This document shows, piece after piece, positions 45,801 through 53,061 of a stretch of 64,000 nucleotides of DNA; position 1 is the first letter of the stretch; every line of letters starts with the position of its first letter. Under the pieces are notes generated by a model. That model worked only from the letters and a program-made list of their open reading frames with translations, had not been told where the DNA came from and searched no databases. The stretch comes from Longimonas halophila. GTDB lineage: Bacteria; Bacteroidota; Rhodothermia; Rhodothermales; Salinibacteraceae. The stretch lies in the NCBI RefSeq assembly GCF_002554705.1, contig NZ_PDEP01000004.1:62001-126000 (forward strand), in the 5' to 3' direction. Made by a program: the position numbers and the translations under genes.

Positions 45801-46511
45801 ATGAAAATGGCCTCCGAAGGGAAGCTGGAAGGGGAAGCCTTCCCGCTGTCGAAGGTGACGATCACGCTCACCGGCAACGGCAGCCGCCTGTACAATATGC
45901 TCACCGATACCAAGTACGAGTTCTCCAACATCATGGAGGAGCTCTTCCGGGTGGGCGCTGCGGTCGAGAATGACGACCTGCCCATCAAATTCGATGGACT
46001 GCACCGCTACAACAACGTGATTGCTCCGAAAGTCTCGGTTGCACTCGGCCTTCTCAAGAGCAGTGACAAAGGCGAACTGCGTGACGTGCCGGTGGCCAAC
46101 ATCACGGGTGAGGAAGGCTACCCGAGCGTACACGACACCGAAACCACATTTAGCAGCTCGCTGGTCGAGTACTACCAGGCCATCCACAAGAATGAGGTCC
46201 GTATGGATCCGCCGGTGGAGGTGCCCGAGAACCTGGAGCGTTTCCTGGATACGCTGGAAGAGGCGCTGCCCTACGGCATGCACCGGGAGTTTAAGGTGAT
46301 TCCTGCTGCCCACAAGGAGTGGGCCGACAAGCTGAAGAGTAGCGTGTACCGGCAGGCCGTGCCCAGCATCAAAGACCGAGGCTACGAAAATGCAAAACTT
46401 GCCGATGGCATTGAGAGCATCTCGAAGAAAGACCGCCCTGCGCTGGAGCCGCTCTTTGTAGCCCAGATTGCGGGCTTGATTGACGCGGTCCGTGAGCAGT
46501 ACGCTCAGTAA
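42864..46511 (+). CDS. Large protein with C-terminal actin/Hsp70-like ATPase domain
   Basis: The product has 1215 residues. From about residue 605 an actin/Hsp70-fold ATPase is clear: phosphate-1 motif SIDFGTSNTCIA (Asp610), phosphate-2 motif VIFDVGGGTTDIIAF (Asp828), and adenosine motif TITLTGNGSRLYNML (Gly1004 and Gly1006). The intervening YFSYPKSFNYDRRQRFEADM fits the connect region. Residues 1-600 match nothing I recognise and contain mixed helices and strands. No signal or membrane segment is seen, so it is cytoplasmic. The closest named analogue is the actin-like SrfB virulence-factor family, but I cannot confirm kinship. It lies 86 bases after the tubulin-like gene. Confidence 0.85.
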   Translation: MSQSPFLPDAASDYPIADPNPKGFTKGSSTLLQHIGDNMEVRRAATQGRIPSPVSRAYMFYANLFQHSLGESTNGAASEDTAGMAASEGREALQHEARRTLRGLLAAFALRNVMGIDIRSKKVELREDDPSDVSSVLVPTLAATPGGKDLWNPVQFYTVVSEQGDEEVLAGRSPLTGIYPAATAPKTLTGLYWYDSENGTWYDPTSRTLDEKNQMRVSDETRNRVRGLIKIWVDHALRNINTKDLQKEGIEMEDRDASDFINELEQWSAELGNVEAPDDVDVAVDKLTEQVGRIPLPFLNFAVEARPDYIWGDLPLHEGRLVVTQEQLLSNNTRLYGRVFGSNDFADAVEHLDREGDNLGQALNLGEEAIPMPYLFVDRLFMPYLTLVTSYDTQKENHGGFSDEWSGLEVDFEGTTEYYFIPMDPDILEMMDAEELRDALSAHLSSDGQNYVVTLNFGGVQITKLYSTVGKGRHRLDEQVGRDEFDLRLFPNYDLDAVRHLIADGEDTTTHADDTYYARVRLSPTWEFARVDPFAVQAGRVTKSVHDDVVVMGDETSRSGSVPSPGKAAFYTISNKPDGFFVPERGFCLLNLQDPRGAGQNPSEWSVSIDFGTSNTCIAHKEAEDTPPKPLSLPVLTTTLLENPNYKATFGDVCEGGSAALDFPYTFGVRDNDLMSQLYFPTQLLTQQQKVEEDDNFAIENGLIYFDNVGLADPTLLSLIKGFPQIQNVAQRFSLKQDIKWTRTDWLRVFMHHLRKQIVLTAAAANASINALYFSYPKSFNYDRRQRFEADMDMVWGDTVTSNIHLASESEAARDDVVDDHNQHVIFDVGGGTTDIIAFDRQEPVFQTSFKLAAGQINDFIQDAPAFRAQFVEAIEQRAKRKVLGMSSGGESEYADIDPSLVEGFKSRSSNSRDGDMTLQMWLGLLQQITDVDSSNDAQLLIRILNYLRTEASEGDAIQGFFLSNLLLMGGLAYFAGQLMKMASEGKLEGEAFPLSKVTITLTGNGSRLYNMLTDTKYEFSNIMEELFRVGAAVENDDLPIKFDGLHRYNNVIAPKVSVALGLLKSSDKGELRDVPVANITGEEGYPSVHDTETTFSSSLVEYYQAIHKNEVRMDPPVEVPENLERFLDTLEEALPYGMHREFKVIPAAHKEWADKLKSSVYRQAVPSIKDRGYENAKLADGIESISKKDRPALEPLFVAQIAGLIDAVREQYAQ

Positions 46512-46558
46512 CCACGACCTCGTTCAGTCTGCTCTTGCCCATCTATCCAACCGCTGCT

Positions 46559-48319
46559 ATGCCTCGCCTGCTTCGGTCTTTCCGTATACCAAACGTATCC
46601 TTCTCGCACTGCACCGCGTGGTGCATCCTCGTGCTTGTGTGCATGCTGGCCGCTCCGGCTGTCGTGCACGCGCAAGAGGCCGTGCCGCTTACACTGGAGT
46701 ACCACCGAGGCTTGGAAAAGGAAGGTATCCTGCCGGACAGCACCGAAGTGCTGGTGTATCATGAAGCGGGCGGGTCCTCGGTCATGCTGAGCGACTGGGG
46801 CGGTCACCAGAAAATGAGGGATGTGCTGGTGGAGCGGGCCGACTCGTCATTCAGCGAGACCTACGACCGACTGAACGCCGAGGCCACGACGCGTTCAATC
46901 CAAGTGCCTACTGACCCACGACACCGCGCGTACATTTTGGCCCGTCTGCCAGAGAGCGAAGGCACGCCCCGGTTCTACGAGACACAGGTCGGTAGCAACG
47001 CCGCAACATCGCCGCCCGAATTGGAAATCGTCGAATCCGGAAATATGAATATGACGCCTGTTGACGACGCAGCGTGGGCCGAATCTACCTTCGAGCGCGC
47101 GCTGGAACACCGATCGACTCGGCTCACGCTGCAGTCTGACGAGGTCTCCTTTAATGAGGACGCGTTAGTAAGGGTGTGGACCCGACCGGCAGACGAGGGC
47201 ACGGCACTCAGTCGAGATGAACTCAGCCGAGGAGATACTACGGATACCGCTTTAACTGCCGATGGCACAACCCAGTCCCGCTTTGATCGCACGGCATACA
47301 GCGGCGAAGCGGTCTATGTGATCGTTCGTACGACCAACACCGAGGGCGAGCCGGTGCTTTATGAGAGCGTGGGGGACGACGATGCAGCGGTTTTCGTGCC
47401 CGTGACGGATGGCAATGTACAAATGCAACGGGTGCCAGACCAACATCGAACAGCCATGGCTGCATTCTTTCCAGAACAGGAAAGCGGTGGGGGCGGCATC
47501 TCCTGGATGTTCTACGGACTGGTAGGTGGACTGCTGTTTGTTATAGTGCTTATCCTTGGACGGGGACTCACGAAAAAGAAGGAGAAGAAAAACCGGCGTC
47601 GTCAGAAAAGTATGCGTGAGCGCGTTTTGAATGCTGTCGTTCCTTCAGCAGGAGACGGCTCGGAGTCTGCTGAGGAGGGGCCCGGGCAGGAGCTTGCAGA
47701 AGGCAAGGTAGATGCATCGGCGGCTTCGGAGAAATCAAACGAGACGGCTGAGCTACAGGAGGAAAACGCTGAGCTACAGGAGGAAAACGCTGAGCTACGG
47801 GAGGAAAACAAAGCTCAGGAAGAAAAAATCGCAACGCTAAAGAAGAAGCTGCGGAGCAAAAACCAGGAAATCCAGGAGCTTAAGAAGCAGAGCAACGGAG
47901 CGGCGCGCCCACAGTCGCAGCCTGAACCCCGGCGTCCGTCTACCGGTGAGAAGGTCGGGAAGGCATTCAAGAAGTGGTGCACCGAGGGCAGTCCGGCCAT
48001 GGTCGACCGGTATCAGCTGTTTGGGCGCCAGATCGAGAGCGAGATCTCTTCCGCCTCATTCCGTCGCATCATGCGTGAGAATAACGCCGCCGGTCTGGTG
48101 TTCGACGACAACGCCCAAGACCCAGTGGAGTACTGGCTGGTTGAGGCAAAGGGCACCGCCTATCTTCTCCCGCAACCCACGCGCAACGGCTTTCGCGAAC
48201 TGGGCGAATGCTTCGACGGCAGCAATCGGTCTCCGTCGCAAGTCCGCACCGTCGAGCCTGCGAAACTCAAAAAACGAAGCAGCGGCTTTATCCTGGAAGA
48301 AAAAGGCCGCATCGAGTAG
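46559..48319 (+). CDS. Type I membrane protein with coiled coil and conserved C-terminal domain
   Basis: The protein has 586 residues from MPRLLRSFRIPNVSFSHC. A signal peptide ends at VVHAQ. A periplasmic domain (about 38-320, EAVPLTLEYHRGLEKEG...) is followed by one membrane helix (WMFYGLVGGLLFVIVLILG), a basic stop-transfer (KKKEKKNRRRQK), and a cytoplasmic acidic coiled coil with three AELQEEN heptads. The C-terminal domain reads VGKAFKKWCTEGSPAMVDRY and EYWLVEAKGTAYLLPQP. The protein thus links periplasm and cytoplasm. The same architecture appears in the disrupted gene at 50257, and the two share short near-identical stretches. The Met at 46535 would put a longer tail before the signal peptide. 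Confidence 0.75.
   Translation: MPRLLRSFRIPNVSFSHCTAWCILVLVCMLAAPAVVHAQEAVPLTLEYHRGLEKEGILPDSTEVLVYHEAGGSSVMLSDWGGHQKMRDVLVERADSSFSETYDRLNAEATTRSIQVPTDPRHRAYILARLPESEGTPRFYETQVGSNAATSPPELEIVESGNMNMTPVDDAAWAESTFERALEHRSTRLTLQSDEVSFNEDALVRVWTRPADEGTALSRDELSRGDTTDTALTADGTTQSRFDRTAYSGEAVYVIVRTTNTEGEPVLYESVGDDDAAVFVPVTDGNVQMQRVPDQHRTAMAAFFPEQESGGGGISWMFYGLVGGLLFVIVLILGRGLTKKKEKKNRRRQKSMRERVLNAVVPSAGDGSESAEEGPGQELAEGKVDASAASEKSNETAELQEENAELQEENAELREENKAQEEKIATLKKKLRSKNQEIQELKKQSNGAARPQSQPEPRRPSTGEKVGKAFKKWCTEGSPAMVDRYQLFGRQIESEISSASFRRIMRENNAAGLVFDDNAQDPVEYWLVEAKGTAYLLPQPTRNGFRELGECFDGSNRSPSQVRTVEPAKLKKRSSGFILEEKGRIE
47747..47809 (+). repeat. Three 21-bp tandem repeats in the coiled coil
   Basis: The unit GCTGAGCTACAGGAGGAAAA plus C occurs three times, the third with one change (ACGGG). 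It encodes AELQEEN heptads, so copy number changes would keep the frame and lengthen the coiled coil. Confidence 0.85.
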
Positions 48320-48393
48320 ACGCGTTTCTGTGGCGCGCATCTGCATGAACACATTGAGCACGTCGCCCCTCATCCCCCAGAACCGACCAATCT

Positions 48394-50163
48394 ATGTTTG
48401 GCATTGACGGCTATCTCGTTCCCATCATTGGGTATCTAATCCTCTACGCGGTGTTTTACTTTGCGCCGCTGATCTACAGGGTTGCTACGGGCTCTGTAAA
48501 ACAGGATACGAACGAGCTCAAGCGGCGTATTGATATTGAAGTGACCAAAGAGCGTCGACGCCATACCAGCGGTGGAACGAGCGCTGATGATGCAGACGCT
48601 GAGGCACCGGAGGACGCGCAAGACGCGGAGGAAGCAGACGCATCTACTGAATCCGACAACGAGGAGCCGGACACGCTGCGCTCGCGCACGCTGGAGAGCA
48701 GCTTTTCGAGTCCGATGGTGTCGCAGGCAGTACAGCAACTCAAGACGCGGTTTCCAGATGGGGACTACCGCACGTTTGATATTGAACAGCTGCCTGCATA
48801 CGGAGGCTACATTGAGCGGCTATCGAGCGCACGGTCAATGGCGGGAATCTTCGTGCTGATGGGGCTGCTGGGTACACTCTGGAAGCTCAATGAGGTGGTC
48901 CAAGACATTGGGGAAGCCGCGGGAACTGATACGATGGAAGCAACGGCTTTTCTTGATCAGATGGGCCTCATCATGACCAATATTGGCGGGGCGTTCTTGA
49001 GTACGATTTGGGGGCTTGTGCTCATGGTCTCATTTCTGATTGTAACGGGGCTGCTGGACCGGTGGCGTCAGCGTCATATCGACTACCTGGACGAGACGAT
49101 GCAGACGAACGTGGTGCCGGGTCTGGTGGAGCTCCAGCGTATCCGTGCGCCCAACCTGTCGATGGGCGATCTGATCGAAGAAACCAGCGGGCTGCTCACC
49201 GAACTCAACACATCGGTCGAAGGGTTGACAACCGGTATGAAAGATTCGCTCGCCGATCTGAGTGGCGAGATCAACACGATGATGCAGGACTTCGGGTCGT
49301 TTCAGCGTCAGTATGCGAAGCTGGATGAGATGGCGCTGAGCATCAAGAAGTTTGTGGATCAGGTGGAGGAGGTGGCCGACGCCATTAAAGGCGCGGGGCA
49401 CACGCTGGCCAACCCGATCAGCGAGATGAACCGCGATCTGAATCACACCATCCGTGAGCACATGGCTATGGTGGGCGATGCGATTGACGCGAGCCAGGCC
49501 GACCGTGATGCGCTTGCGTCGTCGTTCAAGGATGTGGAGCGCAACCTGCAACGCACCACGGCCCAACTCCGCGACGTGGCCCGCGACAGCCTGGAGGATG
49601 CCGAGGCGCACCGTCAGCGCATCGAAGGACTGCTCGAAGGACAGCAAGAAGAGTTTCACGATACGATTCGGGCCCGGCAAGAAGAAGAGCATGAGCTTCT
49701 GCGAAGTCAGCAGAGCCAGCACACCGAGGAGTTGGAGCGCATTCGAGGGCTGGTGAGCGACCAGCAAGACCATATCTCCGAGACCATTCAGACGCATCAG
49801 CAACGTGAGCTTCAGTTTCTGGAGAAGCAGCAGGAGCGACATGCGCAAATCCTTGAGGAGGAAATGGACCGCATCGTGGCGATGAGCACGACGATGCAAG
49901 ACCAACTACAGGCTGTTGCGGAAGCCCTTGAGTCTGCCAATAACGTGGAACTGTCGCGTCTCCTTGAGACGCTGGATCGCCAGCTAAGTCGCACCACCAG
50001 CACGCTCGATGAGAGCGCCACGACGCTGGCCGGAAGCGCAGAGGACCTCCGCAAGGCGGCCCGGCGCATGAAGCGTCACAAGGGCCCGGTAACGCTCTTC
50101 GATGCGACGCGGCGCAGTGTGTACAGAGCCCGCGACTACCTGCAGAAGAATGGCGGGTCGTGA
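48394..50163 (+). CDS. MotA/TolQ/ExbB-like proton-channel protein with long coiled-coil tail
   Basis: The 589-residue protein has three membrane helices: residues 8-28, about 148-168 (GIFVLMGLLGTLWKLNEVV) and about 190-218 (MGLIMTNIGGAFLSTIWGLV). The GLLGTLW and FLSTIWGL motifs match the GLLGTV and TTxxGL signatures of TolQ, ExbB and MotA that line the ion path. An acidic cytoplasmic stretch lies between helices 1 and 2. Residues of about 250-560 form an extended coiled coil, a tail like that of ZorA in the Zorya defence system. Its partner is probably the MotB/OmpA-like product of 38416. The gene lies between the two coiled-coil paralogues. Confidence 0.85.
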   Translation: MFGIDGYLVPIIGYLILYAVFYFAPLIYRVATGSVKQDTNELKRRIDIEVTKERRRHTSGGTSADDADAEAPEDAQDAEEADASTESDNEEPDTLRSRTLESSFSSPMVSQAVQQLKTRFPDGDYRTFDIEQLPAYGGYIERLSSARSMAGIFVLMGLLGTLWKLNEVVQDIGEAAGTDTMEATAFLDQMGLIMTNIGGAFLSTIWGLVLMVSFLIVTGLLDRWRQRHIDYLDETMQTNVVPGLVELQRIRAPNLSMGDLIEETSGLLTELNTSVEGLTTGMKDSLADLSGEINTMMQDFGSFQRQYAKLDEMALSIKKFVDQVEEVADAIKGAGHTLANPISEMNRDLNHTIREHMAMVGDAIDASQADRDALASSFKDVERNLQRTTAQLRDVARDSLEDAEAHRQRIEGLLEGQQEEFHDTIRARQEEEHELLRSQQSQHTEELERIRGLVSDQQDHISETIQTHQQRELQFLEKQQERHAQILEEEMDRIVAMSTTMQDQLQAVAEALESANNVELSRLLETLDRQLSRTTSTLDESATTLAGSAEDLRKAARRMKRHKGPVTLFDATRRSVYRARDYLQKNGGS

Positions 50164-50256
50164 GCGGGCTGTGCTGTCAAATAGCTGACGGGTTGCTGTT
50201 CATTCCCCGCAGCCTCGCCAGTGAGCAACTCTTCTCAACTCGCACGTGTCCCTGAC

Positions 50257-52832
50257 ATGCAGCGTTTATCTCTCCCATTGCGGCTTTGTGGCATCTGCAC
50301 ATGCGTGCTCCTGCTTGCATGTATGCTGGCCGCTCCGGCTGCTGTGCACGCGCAAGAGGCCGTGCCGCTTACACTGGAGTACCACCGAGGCTTGGAAAAG
50401 GAAGGCGCCTTGCCGGAAGGAACGGAGGTGCTGGTGTACGACGAAGCGGGCGGGTCCTCGGTTATGCTGAGCGGATGGGGCAGTCCTCAGGAAATGAGGG
50501 ATGTGCTGGTGGAGCGGGCCGACGCGTCATTCAGCGAGACCTACGACCGACTGAACGCCAGTGGAGCGACACGATCGATCCGGGTGCCCATCGCTTCTCG
50601 CCATCGGGCGTACGTCTTGGCCCGCGTACCAGCAGGCGCTTCCGGTCCCCGATTCTACGAGACACAGATTGGACGCAACGATGTAACATCGCCGCCTGAT
50701 CTGGAAATCATCGTCTCAGGCAATATGAAAATGAGCCCTATAAGCGAACAGGATACCGCTTGGGCTGCGGAAACTTTCGAGCGCGTACTGGACAACCAAT
50801 CGATCCCGCTCACGCTGCAGTCCAGCGAGGCCTCCTTTAATGAGGACGCATTAGTACGGGTGTGGCCCCGACCGGCAGATGAGGGCACAGCGCTCAGTCG
50901 AGATGAACTCAGCCGAGACGATGCGACGGCGTCTGCTCTAACTGCTGATGAGACAATTGAGGACCGGTTCGATCGAACCGCGTACAGCGGCAACGCGGTC
51001 TACGTACTCGTTCGTACGACCAGCGCCGAGGGCGAGCCGGTGCTATATGAGAGCGTAGGAGACGACGGGGCGGCTGGCTTTGGGGCCGTGACGGATGGCA
51101 CCATTTCAATGCAACCGGTGCCGGAAGAGCATCGAGCGACCATGGCTGCATTCTTTCCAGAACAAGAAAGCGGTGGAAGCGGCATCTCTTGGATGTTCTA
51201 CGGACTGGTAGGTGGGCTGCTGCTTGTTGTAGTGTTTATCGTTGGGCGGGGACTCGCGAAAAAGAAGCAGAAGAAAAACCGGCGTCGTCAGAAAAGTATG
51301 CGTGAGCGGTTTTGGGTTGCAGCAGCGTCTTCAGCGGCAAGCGGGTCAAATCCTGCCGAAGAGACATCGGGGCAAGAGCTTGTAGAAGCAGGGACAGGTG
51401 AAAGAGAGAAGGGGGCGGCGGTATCAAGTCGAACCAGTGAGCCGGGGGGACGCCCCAAACGACTGAGTCGCCAGATGACGGCGTGCTGGGCTCCGAAAAG
51501 TCTGAGGCAAAGATCAACGCTCAGCAGAAAGAAATTAATGTGCTGCGTGCAAAGGTCAATACCAAAGACGAAACGATCGCATCGCTCAAAAAGAAGCTAC
51601 AACGCAAAGACCAGGAGTTGGAGCGCAAGTCCCAGAAGCTGTATGACAAAATCCAAACCATTCAGAACCTGAAAGAAAAGCGCAAACCAGAAGAAGAAAC
51701 AGAATCAGCGCTGAAGCAGCAGGTTGAGGAGTTGAACGCGGAGAACGAGGAATTGAGCGAAGAAGTGGACCGGTTGTCGGCTACAGTCGCCGAAAAGAAC
51801 GAGGCGCTCCAATCCGCCCAATCAGAAGAGCCTCCAGCGCGCGATGATGAGGAGACGGCCAAGTACATCGAGGAGCTTGAAGATGAAAACGAGTGGCTGG
51901 AGCAGACCGTGGAAGCCCTGCGTCGGCGGCTGTCCGACGCACCTGTTGAGGACGAAGGACGCGAGTCGATAGGGGCGCTGTATGTGGCGGAACTGCGCAC
52001 CAAAAACGAGCAACTGGAAGCGACTGTCGGCGACCTGGAGTCCAAGCTAACTGAAACGACGAACGCCCTTGAAGCTGCCCAGGCAGAGGCTAAGGCAACC
52101 GACGCTGCATCATCCAACCACGATGCCACCAACGAACAGGTCGCCGAGTTGGAGGAGGCCCGCGACCACCTGGAGCGTCGATTGCGCAAAGACAGGCAGA
52201 CGCTCAAGAACGCACAGGAGACAGTCGAGCAACTACGAAGCGAGAAGCAGGATCTCGAAGCGAAAGCCCAGCAGCTCCGTCAGGCCGAAGCAGAAAACGA
52301 AGAGCTCAAAGGACAAATTGAGAACCTCCGTGCCAAGATCGAGGACTTGGAAGCCGATCGCGCTGCCGCCTCTGCTGATGCGGAGCCGAGCGAACCGGAT
52401 GATGCGAATGCCGATGCAGCGTATGCCGAGATCCAGCAGAAACTCGGTGACGCGTTCCAGTCGTGGTGCCAGCAGGGGCGCGTGATGGTGGGGCGCTACT
52501 ACATGTTCGAGCGAGCGGTGCAGGACACGTATCCTGATGCGACCGTCTCGCCCATCTACTACACGCCCGAGGCCGCCATTCCATTTCAGTTTGAGGATCG
52601 CCGGGCGGTGGCCACGTTTTGGCTGGTAGAGATTCGAGGCACATCGTTTCTGCTTCCGGTACCGCGCCGCGACGGGACGTTTGAGGCGCTTGAGCCAGCC
52701 GTTCCCGCAAGCAGCGATGCAACCCCGGCAGAATTGGCGCACGCCATACCGGCCTGCGTGGTAGCTTCGGACAGCGGATACGAGATTGACGAAGCCGGTC
52801 AGCTTAACTTTGAGACGTCCTCATTATCATGA
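50257..52832 (+). pseudogene. Second signal-TM-coiled-coil protein, interrupted by a frameshift in a G tract
   Basis: Two overlapping frames form one gene. The first encodes a signal peptide (MQRLSLPLRLCGICTCVLLL), a periplasmic domain very like that of the 46559 protein, a membrane helix (WMFYGLVGGLLLVVVFIVG) and a basic stop-transfer (KKKQKKNRRRQK). It then loses sense after about 51450. The second frame encodes a long coiled coil (NALEAAQAEAKA, ELEEARDHLERRL) and the shared C-terminal domain (LGDAFQSWCQQG; FWLVEIRGTSFLLPVPRR), ending at 52832. Adding one G to the G6 run at 51444-51449 restores about 858 residues. It could be phase-variable, decayed, or a sequencing error. Confidence 0.8.
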
Positions 52833-52906
52833 ACATAGCTGACGCAGTGTGCAAGTTTTTCGATAGTCCTTTCGGGTTGGGCATCCCCCTTTGTCGCTGC
52901 GCGACA

Positions 52907-52930
52907 TTTCCCCCTTCGCGAAGGGGGAAA
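52907..52930. repeat. Perfect 24-bp palindrome between the coiled-coil and DUF4145-like genes
   Basis: TTTCCCCCTTCG and CGAAGGGGGAAA are perfect reverse complements with no spacer. A neighbouring GTCGC-tgc-GCGAC hairpin (52893-52905) and the CATCCCCCTT stretch resemble the repeat region at 10840-10900. The 229-bp gap here holds no gene. Confidence 0.7.
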
Positions 52931-53061
52931 GGCCCGAACAGCGTGAGGAAATGGGGGATGTCAGGACCGCGCATTCTGCCACAAGGCGGCGATCAACAAA
53001 GGAGGAAGGAAACCTGCACATGCCGTTAGCTGTGCGCATCTCTACCTGACTGCACTTCGTT

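Noticed and set aside
41071-46511. FtsZ and FtsA of cell division
   Set aside because: The sizes, the 600-residue N-terminal half of the actin-like protein and the lack of mur/fts neighbours argue against the divisome.
47747-47809. Possible CRISPR array
   Set aside because: The 21-bp units are directly adjacent with no spacers and code for heptads inside a gene.
38416-50163. Calling the cluster a Zorya defence system
   Set aside because: The MotA- and MotB-like proteins resemble ZorA and ZorB, but no ZorC, ZorD or ZorE was seen, and tubulin- and actin-like genes are not part of Zorya.
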